A stretch of 64,000 nucleotides of DNA from CAYLPJ01 sp964385465 (GTDB lineage Bacteria > Planctomycetota > Phycisphaerae > SM23-33): positions 1 through 64,000 of the forward strand of contig CAYLPJ010000026.1 in the NCBI GenBank assembly GCA_964385465.1. The letters are read 5' to 3'. Position 1 is the stretch's first letter. Each line of letters starts with the position of its first letter. This document shows, piece after piece, positions 33,112 through 42,090 of the stretch. Under the pieces are notes generated by a model. The model had not been told where the DNA came from. It worked only from the letters and a program-made list of their open reading frames with translations, and made no database searches. The position numbers and the translations under genes were made by a program.

Positions 33112-34929
33112 ATGCGTACGTACCCGATCAAAAGGACTGGCGCAGCGATCGCCCTGGCCTTGTTCTGCTGTTCCACGAGAGGCGCCGAGACCGGCGGCAC
33201 ATGCAGGCTGAGCGTGGGCGGCAAGCAGGTGACCGCCGGAACCCACGCGATCGCCATCCGCGCCAAGCCGACGCCGCAGGAGACCCACGCAGCCAAGGAG
33301 TTCGCCGAGGAGCTGAGGCTGCTCACCGGCGAGAAGCTGCCGGTCGTGCCCGAGGGCGAGGTCGGCAAACGGACGCCGATCGTCGTCGGGCGGTGCGAGG
33401 GGCTGCTGGGCAAACTCGGCGTGAACGTGGACTTCGACGCGCTCGGCGTCGAGGGCATCGTTCTGCGGACGAAGGGCCCGGCGCTGATCCTGGCCGGCAA
33501 CCGCCGCGGGGTGCTCTACGCGGCCTTCACGTTCATGGAGGACCACTGCGGCGTGCAGTGGCTGACGCCGGACTGCACCGTTCGACCGACCGGAGGGGAT
33601 ATCCGCGTCGGCAAGCTGGACCGCCGCTACCTGCCGCCGCTGGAATACCGCTCGACCGACTACCCGTGCAGCCGACCGGGCGACTGGGCCGTGAGGAACA
33701 AGGTCAACGGCACGCAGACGCGCCTGACCGAAGCGCAGGGCGGCAAGATCGCCTACTCGCATTTCGTCCACACGTTCAACGCCATCCTCAACCCGGCCGA
33801 GCACTTCGACGAGCATCCCGAGTGGTTCTCGATGATCGACGGCAAGCGCCGGGATGGGCGGACGCAGCTCTGCCTGACCAACCCGCAGGTGCTCGCCAAG
33901 GCCAAGGAGGCGGTGCGGCGGTGGATCGCCGAGAGCCCCGGCGCGACGATCTTCAGCGTCAGCCAGAACGACTGGCACAACTACTGCCGCTGCCCCAAGT
34001 GCTCGGCCCTGGCGGAGAAGGAGGGCTCGCAGGCCGGGCCGATCATCCACTTCGTCAACGCCCTCGCCAAGGACATCGCCCAGGACCACCCCGACAAGCT
34101 CATCAGCACGCTGGCCTACCAGTACAGCCGCAAGCCCCCCAAGCACGTCCGACCGCGCCCGAACGTCTGCGTGCGGCTGTGCAGCATCGAGTGCTGCTTC
34201 TCGCACGCGCTTCAGAGCTGCCCCAAGAACGCGTCGTTCGTGCAGGACATCCGCGACTGGAACAAGATCTGCGACCGGCTGTACATCTGGGACTACGTGA
34301 TCAACTACCACCACAGCGTGATGCCCCACCCGAACTTCCACGTGCTCAAGCCGAACATCCGCTTCTTCATCGACCACGGGGTCAAGGGCATCTACGAGGA
34401 GGCGTGCTACTTCACCGAGAGCTCCGAGCTGGCCGAGCTGCGCACGTGGGTGATGGCCAAGACCCTCTGGGACCCCTCCTACGACACGCAGAAGGCGATC
34501 GACGAGTTCTGCACCGGCTATTACGGCCCGGCAGGCGAGGCGATCCGCGAGTACGTCGCCCTGATCACCGACCAGGTGAAGGGGCACCCGAAGCGGCACA
34601 TGCATATCTGGTCCAAGCCGACCGAGCCGTACCTCAACGACGCCATGATCGCCGAGGCCGTCACGCTGTTTGACAGGGCGGAGAGGGCCGTCCGCGACAA
34701 CCCCGCCCTGCTGCACCGCGTGCGCGTGGCGCGGATGCCGGTTCAGTACACGCGGATCGCCAAGGCCGACGGCGACGTCGGCGGGCTGATCGACGCCTTC
34801 GAAGCCACGGCCCGGAAGGCGAACCTGCAACTCGTTCGCGAGCACCGCAAGTACGGCGACCTGGAGAAGTGGCTGGAGCGCATGCGCGCCGCCAACGCCA
34901 AACGCGTCAAGGCGGCGAAAAGGGAGTAG
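33112..34929 (+). CDS. DUF4838 domain protein, probable exported glycoside hydrolase relative
   Basis: A 605-residue protein with a signal peptide (AIALALFCCSTRGAE). Residues about 40-190 form an alpha-glucuronidase-like N-terminal domain (AAKEFAEELRLLTGEKLP, ILAGNRRGVLYAAFTFME). Residues about 200-500 carry the DUF4838 signature, with FSVSQNDWHNYCRCPKCSAL near residues 282-301 (Cys-X-Cys-X2-Cys) and CVRLCSIECCFSHAL. It fits the GH-A-type superfamily that contains alpha-glucuronidases, so it may act on uronate- or aldose-bearing glycans, though catalytic residues cannot be placed with certainty. It lies between the Tat oxidoreductase and the kelch-like gene, which begins 3 bases after its stop. 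Confidence 0.87.
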   Translation: MRTYPIKRTGAAIALALFCCSTRGAETGGTCRLSVGGKQVTAGTHAIAIRAKPTPQETHAAKEFAEELRLLTGEKLPVVPEGEVGKRTPIVVGRCEGLLGKLGVNVDFDALGVEGIVLRTKGPALILAGNRRGVLYAAFTFMEDHCGVQWLTPDCTVRPTGGDIRVGKLDRRYLPPLEYRSTDYPCSRPGDWAVRNKVNGTQTRLTEAQGGKIAYSHFVHTFNAILNPAEHFDEHPEWFSMIDGKRRDGRTQLCLTNPQVLAKAKEAVRRWIAESPGATIFSVSQNDWHNYCRCPKCSALAEKEGSQAGPIIHFVNALAKDIAQDHPDKLISTLAYQYSRKPPKHVRPRPNVCVRLCSIECCFSHALQSCPKNASFVQDIRDWNKICDRLYIWDYVINYHHSVMPHPNFHVLKPNIRFFIDHGVKGIYEEACYFTESSELAELRTWVMAKTLWDPSYDTQKAIDEFCTGYYGPAGEAIREYVALITDQVKGHPKRHMHIWSKPTEPYLNDAMIAEAVTLFDRAERAVRDNPALLHRVRVARMPVQYTRIAKADGDVGGLIDAFEATARKANLQLVREHRKYGDLEKWLERMRAANAKRVKAAKRE

Positions 34930-34932
34930 GCC

Positions 34933-35949
34933 ATGGAGCGGAACGTCTGGAGCGTTCTGGCGGCCCTGGGGGTTCTCGCCACGACCGCCGCGGGGGGGCC
35001 GTGGCGGCAGATCGGCGGCCCCGAGGCCGCGCCGCGAACCGGCGCTGTCGTGCTGAGGGCGCCGGGCGGGCCCATCCTCACATTCGGCGGCGAGCCAGGC
35101 AAGGCCGGCTACGTCCGACGATTCGACGGCGAGAACAACCGCTGGTCCGACCTGGCCCCGGCCAGGCCCCCGGCGCGGCGAGGCATCCATCCGACCTACG
35201 CGGCCGCAATGGACCCCGCAGGAAACCGCATCTACTGCCTGTCGATGGGCACGCTGTACGTTTACGACCTTGGCGGACAGCGGTGGGCCGAGACGCTCGC
35301 GGAGACCACGCCGCGCGGAGTCGTCGCCTGGGCCCGCGCCGCCGACAGCGACCGCTTCGGCCTGTGGCTTTTCGACCGCGACGCCGGCTGGAAGGACCTG
35401 GACTGCAAGGGCGACCTCTACCGCCCCTACTGCGACTCCGAGGGCATGACCTACGACGCCGAACGCGACCGCATGCTGCTGGGCTGGGGAGGGGGCTACC
35501 AGAAGAGGGGCGACGGGCGACTGACCGCCTTCGACTTCCGCACGCGCGAGCTGACCGTCCTCCGCCCCGCCGCGGCCGAGATCGGCCATATCCGGAATAC
35601 GCGGGAGATGCAGTACGTCGACCACGCCGACTGGGTGGTCTTCGCCGAGCCGTACCTCCTCGGCAAGGGCGAGGATGCGACGAAGCTGCTGCGGATTTAC
35701 GACTGCGCCGCCGACCGCTATGCCCTGCTGGACGCCGGCACGCCACCGGGGATGAAGGCCCACTCGATGGGGATCAGCTACGACGCCAGCCGGAAGGCCC
35801 TGTACGTGCTGACCGTCCGGGGAGCGCCCTGGGCCCTGCGGCTGGACCCGGCGACTGCGAAGCTCCGGGGCGTCCCCCCCGCCCCGCCGGAGCCGTCGGC
35901 CGCCGAGAAGGCCCGCGCCACCCTCGCCGATCCTGCGTACGTGCCATGA
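34933..35949 (+). CDS. Exported kelch-like beta-propeller protein
   Basis: A 338-residue protein with a signal peptide (VLAALGVLATTAAG) and repeated kelch-type blades: PRTGAVVLRAPGGPILTFGG, RRFDGENNRWSDLAP, RIYCLSMGTLYVYDLGGQRW, DRMLLGWGGGYQKRGDGRLT. This suggests a beta-propeller for ligand or protein binding. No enzyme motif is visible. It starts 3 bases after the DUF4838 stop, and its own stop overlaps the AAC(3)-like start (ATGA), so it is translationally coupled in the same operon. The role is inferred as a surface-glycan binding or processing partner. Confidence 0.8.
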   Translation: MERNVWSVLAALGVLATTAAGGPWRQIGGPEAAPRTGAVVLRAPGGPILTFGGEPGKAGYVRRFDGENNRWSDLAPARPPARRGIHPTYAAAMDPAGNRIYCLSMGTLYVYDLGGQRWAETLAETTPRGVVAWARAADSDRFGLWLFDRDAGWKDLDCKGDLYRPYCDSEGMTYDAERDRMLLGWGGGYQKRGDGRLTAFDFRTRELTVLRPAAAEIGHIRNTREMQYVDHADWVVFAEPYLLGKGEDATKLLRIYDCAADRYALLDAGTPPGMKAHSMGISYDASRKALYVLTVRGAPWALRLDPATAKLRGVPPAPPEPSAAEKARATLADPAYVP

Positions 35950-36767
35950 CCTCCACGAGTTGGACACAGGATGACCTTGCCGGAGAGCTCCGCCGACAAT
36001 GCGGCGTACTGGGCGGGGACGTGCTGATCGTGCACTCGTCGCTGAAGGCGATCGGCTGGGTCGAGGGCGGGCCCGCCGCGGTGGTCGCCGCGCTGCTGGA
36101 CGCCGTCGACGAGACGGGCACGCTGCTGATGCCCACCTTCACCGCCCCCCGCCCGGACGGCGTGTTCCGCCTGGCCGAGACGCCCAGCCGCACCGGCGCG
36201 ATCACCGAGGCGCTTCGCACCGCCCCCGGGGCATTGCGAAGCCGACACCCCACGCACTCCGTCGCGGCCGTCGGGGCCCGGGCGGCCGAACTCGTCGCGG
36301 GCCACGAGAACACCAGCGGCCTGGGCGTGGGCAGCCCCTTCCACAAGGCCGCCGAGGCCGGAGCGGACGTGCTGATGATCGGCTGCGACCTGACGAGCTG
36401 CTCGCTGGTCCACTGCGCCGAGGCCGTCGTCCGCGTGCCGTACCTCGGCAAGGTCTGCTACGAGGGCTACGACCGCACGCTGACGCTGATCGACGAGGCC
36501 GGCCGATCCGTCGCCGTCGGGCCGCGCGACGTGCCGACCGACTCGGCCGGCTTCACCGTCGTCCAAGCAGAGCTGGACCGCCGCGGACAGCTCGCCCGTG
36601 TCCGCCTCGGCGAGGCGGCCTGCCTGAAGTTCCGCGCCGCCGATGCGCTGGCAGTGGCCGTCGAGCTGCTTCGCGCCGACCCGGCTGCCCTGCTGTGCGA
36701 CAATCCGACCTGCCCGGTCTGCCCGGCCGCGCGGAAGATCGCCCGCGCTGCGGCGGCGGGAGGCTGA
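35946..36767 (+). CDS. AAC(3)-family N-acetyltransferase with a Cys-rich tail
   Basis: A 273-residue protein of the aminoglycoside 3-N-acetyltransferase family, whose members acetylate amino groups of sugars or antibiotics using acetyl-CoA. Family marks are LIVHSSLKAIGWVEGG, TLLMPTFT, RTGAITEALR, the catalytic-type RSRHPTHSVAAVG near residue 100, and GLGVGSPF. The C-terminus has a cysteine pattern CDNPTCPVCPAA (C-X4-C-X2-C) that is not a usual part of the family and may bind metal. It overlaps the upstream stop by 4 bases (ATGA) in a carbohydrate cluster, so its natural substrate may be an amino sugar rather than an antibiotic. It is not evidence of resistance. Confidence 0.85.
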   Translation: MTSTSWTQDDLAGELRRQCGVLGGDVLIVHSSLKAIGWVEGGPAAVVAALLDAVDETGTLLMPTFTAPRPDGVFRLAETPSRTGAITEALRTAPGALRSRHPTHSVAAVGARAAELVAGHENTSGLGVGSPFHKAAEAGADVLMIGCDLTSCSLVHCAEAVVRVPYLGKVCYEGYDRTLTLIDEAGRSVAVGPRDVPTDSAGFTVVQAELDRRGQLARVRLGEAACLKFRAADALAVAVELLRADPAALLCDNPTCPVCPAARKIARAAAAGG

Positions 36768-36803
36768 CGCCGCTCGGCCCTTCCGCGACCGCCGGTGACC
36801 GCC

Positions 36804-36809
36804 TACAAT
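36804..36809 (+). promoter_or_regulatory. -10 box before the cytoplasmic oxidoreductase gene
   Basis: TACAAT at 36804-36809 lies 35 bases before the start at 36845. The -35 is weak. It would allow expression separate from the genes upstream. Confidence 0.4.
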
Positions 36810-36844
36810 CCGCGTCCCATGCATCCGCAGGCCTAGGAGAGATC

Positions 36845-38032
36845 ATGAGCAGTTCGGACGAGTTGAGAATCGGCGTCATCGGCGCCGGCGGCCGCGGCAA
36901 GCTCGCCCGCCACGCCCACAAGCCGGGAGAAGGCTCTCGCGTGGTGGCCGGGGCGGACATCGTCCCGGCGGCGCTGGAGGGCTTCCGCGGCTGGGCGGGC
37001 GAGGAGGCATTCGTCACGGCGGACTACCGCGAGCTGCTCGCCCGCGACGACGTGGACGCCGTCTTCGTCACCAGCCCCGACTACTGCCACGAGGCCCACG
37101 CCGTCGCCGCCGCCGAGGCGGGCAAGCACGTGTACCTCGAGAAGCCGATGGCCATCACGACCGCCGGCTGCGACCGCATCCTCCGCGCGGCGCGCAAGGC
37201 GGGGGTGCGGCTGTACCTCGGGCACAACATGCGCCACTTCCCGGTGGTGGTGAAAATGCGGGAGCTGATCCGCTCGGGGGCGATCGGCGAGCCGAAGACC
37301 GCCTGGTGCCGCCATTTCGTCTGCTACGGCGGGGATGCGTACTTCAAGGACTGGCACGCCGAGCGGCGGCTGGCCACCGGGCTGCTGCTCCAGAAGGCCG
37401 CCCACGACATCGACGTGCTGCACTGGCTGTGTGGCGGCTACACCCGACGGGTCGCCGCCATGGGCGGGCTGACGGTCTACGACCGCATCACCGACCGCCA
37501 CCCGCCGGAGCAGCGCGGCGACGCCTCGTGGTCGTTGGACAACTGGCCCCCGCTGTCGCAGACGCAGTTGAACCCGGTGATCGACGTCGAGGACATCTCG
37601 ATGATGCTGATGGAGCTGGACAACGGCGTGTTCGCATCCTACCAGCAGTGTCACTTCTCCCCCGACGGCTGGCGGAACTACACGGTGATCGGCACGGAGG
37701 GGCGGGTGGAGAACTTCGGCACGGTGCCGGGCGAGCGAACGGTTGTGCGGCTGTGGAACCGCCGCTGCCACTACAACCCCGACGGCGACGAGCAGTTCGA
37801 GTTCCCACCGCTGGAAGGCGGGCACGGCGGGGCCGACCCGCGGATCGTCGCCGAGTTCGTCCGCTACTGCCGCGAGGGCGGCACGGTGGCGACCAGCCCC
37901 GTCGCCGGGCGATTCAGCGTCGCCGCCGGCTGCTGCGCCACCGACAGCCTCCGCGACCGCGCCACCCCCCGCGACGTCCCGCCCCTGCCCGCCGACCTCC
38001 GCGAGCACTTCGAAGCCGACGAGGCCGAATGA
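36845..38032 (+). CDS. Gfo/Idh/MocA family oxidoreductase
   Basis: A 395-residue cytoplasmic NAD(P)-dependent oxidoreductase. The N-terminal Rossmann motif GVIGAGGRGKLARHA is near residues 10-24, the cofactor-site EKPMAIT near residues 99-105, and the catalytic region LLQKAAHDIDVLHWL near residues 181-195. The C-terminal half matches the family's beta-sheet substrate domain. It is transcribed in the same direction as the exported members of this cluster but has its own -10 box and AGGAGAG ribosome site. It could oxidise or epimerise a sugar released outside by the exported partners. Confidence 0.9.
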   Translation: MSSSDELRIGVIGAGGRGKLARHAHKPGEGSRVVAGADIVPAALEGFRGWAGEEAFVTADYRELLARDDVDAVFVTSPDYCHEAHAVAAAEAGKHVYLEKPMAITTAGCDRILRAARKAGVRLYLGHNMRHFPVVVKMRELIRSGAIGEPKTAWCRHFVCYGGDAYFKDWHAERRLATGLLLQKAAHDIDVLHWLCGGYTRRVAAMGGLTVYDRITDRHPPEQRGDASWSLDNWPPLSQTQLNPVIDVEDISMMLMELDNGVFASYQQCHFSPDGWRNYTVIGTEGRVENFGTVPGERTVVRLWNRRCHYNPDGDEQFEFPPLEGGHGGADPRIVAEFVRYCREGGTVATSPVAGRFSVAAGCCATDSLRDRATPRDVPPLPADLREHFEADEAE

Positions 38033-38297
38033 CAGCGCCCACCGCGAGAAGAGCCCGGCGGCGAGGTCGCCCAATCGGCCTGCCTCCCCCGCCCCGCCAG
38101 CATATCGGAATGCCAGGGCAGGATGGCGGGGACGGAGATCCGATGCACGCCCCATCCTCGACCGGGCCGACCTGCCGTGCCTGCGCGGGCTGAAAACGCT
38201 GGACCACCAAGCCCTCCGCCCGTTGGCGCTCCACTTCGCCGGGGGGTTCCAGGGCATCCGGCCCGAGCCGTAGCCCGGCTGCGGCGAAGCCCCGGGC

Positions 38298-39140
38298 CTA
38301 CTCGAAGTACTCGATGCTCTCGATCGCGTCGCGGGCGCGGACGCGGTAGCCCATGTCCCCGCCCTCGAGGTCCCGGGCCTTGCGGTACAGCGCCTTGGCG
38401 GCGTCGGTCCGGCCGAAGCTCTCCTGGATCTTGCCCATCTCGTACCACGCCCGCGTCACGTGACGCTTGTGGTCCCGCGGCTTCTCGTCCGGCATCTTCT
38501 CGATCAGGCCGTACCATGCCAGCGCGGCCTCGCGCCGGCCCTGGAACAGGGCTCGCTCGGCCAGCCCCATCGCGAAACGGTACCGCGCGATGCCCCAGAC
38601 CTCCTTGTTCATCAGGGCGGCGTCGAGGAGCTTGCGGCCTCGCTTCTTGTCGCCGATCTCCAGGTAGACCATCTCCGCTCGCGGGAGGGCGATGTACTCC
38701 TTGTCGTCGGGGTTGTCGGCGACGATGGCGTCGTAGAGCTCGCGGGCCTTGTCGTACTTCTTCATCGCGCGGTACGTAGCGGCCATCTGGAGGCGGGCGT
38801 CGCGTTTGCGTCGGCCCGTCTCGTCGTACTTGATCATGCGGCGGGCGTAGGCGAGGGACTTCTCGTGGGCGAGCATGTCCTCCCGGGCCTTCTCGGCGGC
38901 CCACTGGAGATCGCGATACAGGTTCCCGGGAACCTCCTCGCCGTCGGCGACGCCGGCGTCGAGGGCCTTGACCGCCTGCTCGATCTTCGCCATCGCGTCG
39001 GGGTTGACCTTCCGGCGGTTCCTGTCGGCGAGCTTGTGGGCCTGCTTGAACAGCTCGGCCGCCCGCTTCATCGAATCGCTCTCGGCCGCGTGGCAGCAGA
39101 ACGCCAGGGCCAGCAACGTTGCGAGTGTGCGTCGGATCAT
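38298..39140 (-). CDS. Exported TPR-repeat protein
   Basis: A 280-residue protein with a signal peptide (LATLLALAFCCHAAE) and tetratricopeptide-type helical repeats (AATYRAMKKYDKARELYDAI, EAALAWYGLIEKM, AKALYRKARDLEGG). TPR proteins bind other proteins. It starts 3 bases after the stop of the large glycosidase-like gene, whose end supplies the GGGAG ribosome site, so the two are co-transcribed. No enzyme motif. Confidence 0.83.
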   Translation of the reverse strand: MIRRTLATLLALAFCCHAAESDSMKRAAELFKQAHKLADRNRRKVNPDAMAKIEQAVKALDAGVADGEEVPGNLYRDLQWAAEKAREDMLAHEKSLAYARRMIKYDETGRRKRDARLQMAATYRAMKKYDKARELYDAIVADNPDDKEYIALPRAEMVYLEIGDKKRGRKLLDAALMNKEVWGIARYRFAMGLAERALFQGRREAALAWYGLIEKMPDEKPRDHKRHVTRAWYEMGKIQESFGRTDAAKALYRKARDLEGGDMGYRVRARDAIESIEYFE

Positions 39141-39143
39141 CGG

Positions 39144-41996
39144 TCAGTCTCCCTCGATGACGGTGTACAGGGCATTGGCGGGCAGCGTGACGTGCACCTT
39201 GCCGCCCTTCCGCTCGACCTTGACCTCCGCGTCGGTGGGCAGGCCGTTGGTGTCCAGGGCGGTGGCCTTGTCCAGCGACGGGTTGGCGATCACCACGTCG
39301 GCGTCGATGTTCTCGACCAGGACGGGGTCCCCGCCCTTGCGGAGGATCTGGAAGCCGTCGTGCTTGCTGCCGTCGGCCTCGATCACCCGCTCGCGGGCGA
39401 TCCACCCCGCCGGGCGGGCGACCGTGCCGGCCTGGACGAGCACCTTGCGGGATTCGGCCAGCGGGCGGTCGTCCAGGGGGACCACCGTGATCGAGCCATA
39501 GCCATTCCGCCCCCGAAGGGTCACGTCCTTCAGGGCGATGGTCGGCTGCTCGGCGAGGAAGCCGGCGGCGGCCTGGCATTTCGGGGCGTTGACGGTGTAG
39601 ATGCCCTTGCCGTAATCCAGGCGGATCTGCCCGGTCGCGCTGGTGAGGATCTTGTTGTCTTTGTCGATCAGCTTGTCGAGCTTCTTCGAGACGCGGTTGT
39701 TCCTGGCGCTGCCCCCGTAGCGGACCTGCACCTTGCCCACGCACAACGCCAGCGGGTCCACCGGCGTCTGGACCGCCGACTCGACGGGCATCTCGCCCTT
39801 GTCGCGGTTGACGTCATACACGGCCGTCTCGGCGATCAGCGGGATCTTCTGCCCGTAGATGTCCTTCAGCGCGCGTTCCTCATAGACGACGGGCTCCTCG
39901 CATTCGGCGATGTAACCCTTGCGGAACGCCAGGGCGGTCGCGGGGAACAGGCCCATCTGCATCGGCTGGTTGTACGACCACTTGCCGTCGTGCGCCCCCC
40001 ACTCCCCGCCGCCGGAGGCGAACCAGTAAAAGGAGTCCACGCCCGTCAGCGACATTTGCCCGGCCACCACCAGCGGGGCCTCGGCCTTGTAGAGGTTCGG
40101 CGGGACCCAGAGGCTCTCGAAGATCATCATGGGCCGCCCGACCGGCTGCTTGAGGTTCATGGGCAGGAAGTAGGGGCGCTTCAGCGCCGACCAGTTGCTG
40201 TAGCTCTGCTGGGTGAGGATCTGCCAGCCGGTGTTGATGCCCTTGTGCAGCGCCCCGTAGTAGGCGTTCTTGCCGATGACCTGGTTGGCCGTGTAGCTGT
40301 ACCGCTCGGCATCGTCGCAGATCACCGGGTCCACGGTCTTCCAGTTGCCCGCGTTGATCAGTTGCTTGCAGCCCAACTCCTCGCGGAGGTAGTGCTCCAT
40401 CTCCGCGTTGAACGTCCGCATCAGCTCGGTGTAGAACTCGAGCTGGTCGTCCAGGCGGTTGCGGGTCTTCTCGTCCCACCGACCGGCGCGGACCTTGGCG
40501 TCCAGCGTGTGGAACCACATCTGGAGCATCCCGGCCGTGCCCTTCTCCACACTGTCCTCCCCGCGGAGGTCCCAACCGGACTCGTACGTGCGGTAACGCT
40601 TGAAGGCCTTCTCCAGCGAGCCGTACTTCTTCTTGAGGAAGTCCCCGAACATCCGCAGCAACTGCCGGCGCGGCTCGCCCTTGATGCTCGACTCGGTGTA
40701 GAACAACAGCGAGTCCTCGTTCTGGAGCTGGATGATCCCCACCGCCGGGTCGTCCTTCAGCGGGATGCCCGTGTAGGGGTTGGGCTCGGTGTACAGCCGC
40801 TTGAGCCACTGCTTGTACATCTCCTGGACGGGCTCGTAGAAGAAGACCAGCCCGGCGAGGCTGCCGCCCTTGAAGCCCAGGTCCCAGCCTTCCTCGTTGT
40901 CGGTGTGCGAGCCCCAGTACGGGCTGATGGTGGAGTAGATGCCGGCCTTCTTGTACGCGGCCACCATGTACCACGCGCCGTGGAGGTCGGTGAGGTTGAT
41001 GTCGTCGCGGGAGACGGGCGGGTCGTTGCGCCGGCGTTTGGGGGGCAGGTGGCCGTGAAAGCGAACCATGTTGATGCCGCGCTTGGCCTGCCAGCGGGCG
41101 TCGTGAGCGACGCGCTCTCGCTCGTCGGGGCCGACGACGAGCCCGCCGTCCTTGAAGGGGATCCGCCAGGCGTAGGTCGAGCCGGACCATATGCGGATCG
41201 GCTTGCCGTCCCCGCGGACGATGCTCTCGCCGTCCTCGCTGAGGCGGAGGAACCCATGCTCGCCGGCGACCTCCTCGTTGAGGCGCCGCAGGTCGATCGG
41301 CGAGTCCTCGAACGTGTCCCGCGTCCGCGGGAACGCCCAGGCCTTCTTGGGGTCCAGCTCGGGGGCCGTCTCCACCCGCTCGCCCGGCTTGTAGTGCATC
41401 CGCGGTCGGAACTCGAAGCCCTTCCGCGCCAGCACGAAGCAGTCCATCGCGCCCCAGCCCTTCTTGTCCTTGCCGGGGTCGACGGCCACGCGGAGTGTGT
41501 GCTTGCCCTTGGCCAGCTCCAGCGACGGCCCCTTGACCCAGGCGAGCTTGTGGCGGTTGGAGCCGTCGTGGGAGACGTAGGTCGCATCAAAAATCCGCCG
41601 CTCGTGCTCCAGTGTGTTGCGGTGCTCCTTGTCGGCCTGCTGCCACTGCTTCATCGGCAGCTCCGCGAGGTCCGCGCCGTCGAGCGCCCAGCGGTAGCCG
41701 GTGCTCTGGGTGTTCAGCCGCAGCCACAGCCGGTAGGTCCCCCCGGCAGGGACGGTGAAGGGCACGACCACGTAGCCGGAGCTCATCGACGGCTCGTCGA
41801 AGCTGTGCCACCAGTCCCCCCCCGACAGCGACGTCTCGCGGTCGACCGGATCGTACCAGTCGTTGGAATGCTCGACCTTCTTCGTGCCGCTCTCGGCCTC
41901 GACCCAGACATACGCCGGCTCGGCCCCAGCCGTCAGAGGGGTCGCCAGAACGCACGCCAGAACGCACGCCGCAAGTATTGTGAGCTTCTCTTTCAT
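39144..41996 (-). CDS. Large exported glycoside-hydrolase-like protein
   Basis: A 950-residue protein with a signal peptide (LTILAACVLACVLATPLTAG). Residues about 28-190 form a carbohydrate-binding-type beta-sandwich (YVWVEAESGTKKVEHS, GYVVVPFTVPAGGTYRLWLR). Residues about 240-720 look like a clan-A TIM barrel: GINMVRFHGHLPP, then the acid/base-like segment IIQLQNEDSLLF with Glu427, and IFESLWVPPNLY. A C-terminal beta-domain follows. The substrate cannot be named. The TPR gene follows directly and the promoter GGGGTATACTCC lies upstream, so this and the TPR gene form one unit separate from the desulfurase gene. Family assignment to a GH number was not possible by eye. Confidence 0.8.
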   Translation of the reverse strand: MKEKLTILAACVLACVLATPLTAGAEPAYVWVEAESGTKKVEHSNDWYDPVDRETSLSGGDWWHSFDEPSMSSGYVVVPFTVPAGGTYRLWLRLNTQSTGYRWALDGADLAELPMKQWQQADKEHRNTLEHERRIFDATYVSHDGSNRHKLAWVKGPSLELAKGKHTLRVAVDPGKDKKGWGAMDCFVLARKGFEFRPRMHYKPGERVETAPELDPKKAWAFPRTRDTFEDSPIDLRRLNEEVAGEHGFLRLSEDGESIVRGDGKPIRIWSGSTYAWRIPFKDGGLVVGPDERERVAHDARWQAKRGINMVRFHGHLPPKRRRNDPPVSRDDINLTDLHGAWYMVAAYKKAGIYSTISPYWGSHTDNEEGWDLGFKGGSLAGLVFFYEPVQEMYKQWLKRLYTEPNPYTGIPLKDDPAVGIIQLQNEDSLLFYTESSIKGEPRRQLLRMFGDFLKKKYGSLEKAFKRYRTYESGWDLRGEDSVEKGTAGMLQMWFHTLDAKVRAGRWDEKTRNRLDDQLEFYTELMRTFNAEMEHYLREELGCKQLINAGNWKTVDPVICDDAERYSYTANQVIGKNAYYGALHKGINTGWQILTQQSYSNWSALKRPYFLPMNLKQPVGRPMMIFESLWVPPNLYKAEAPLVVAGQMSLTGVDSFYWFASGGGEWGAHDGKWSYNQPMQMGLFPATALAFRKGYIAECEEPVVYEERALKDIYGQKIPLIAETAVYDVNRDKGEMPVESAVQTPVDPLALCVGKVQVRYGGSARNNRVSKKLDKLIDKDNKILTSATGQIRLDYGKGIYTVNAPKCQAAAGFLAEQPTIALKDVTLRGRNGYGSITVVPLDDRPLAESRKVLVQAGTVARPAGWIARERVIEADGSKHDGFQILRKGGDPVLVENIDADVVIANPSLDKATALDTNGLPTDAEVKVERKGGKVHVTLPANALYTVIEGD

Positions 41997-42049
41997 GCCG
42001 TTTCCTTCGCGTGGGAAGTACGTTCGCTACCAGTCCAGCCGACCTCCGG

Positions 42050-42078
42050 AGTATACCCCGCCCCCCATCCCTGTTGAA
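42050..42078 (-). promoter_or_regulatory. Promoter of the large glycosidase-like gene
   Basis: On the minus strand TATACT (42055-42050), set in GGGGTATACTCC, has TTCAAC (42078-42073) 17 bases ahead. It ends about 54 bases from the start codon at 41996. The same 12-base word occurs at the PEP-CTERM promoter near 24713. Confidence 0.5.
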
Positions 42079-42090
42079 GCCGGGGCTGAA

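Noticed and set aside
35946..36767. Aminoglycoside resistance gene
   Set aside because: Family similarity alone does not show resistance; its context is carbohydrate metabolism.
38146..38273. Possible gene remnant with a natural-looking peptide (LDRADLPCLRGL and on)
   Set aside because: No start codon, no family recognised and only about 40 residues; it lies in a gap between convergent genes.
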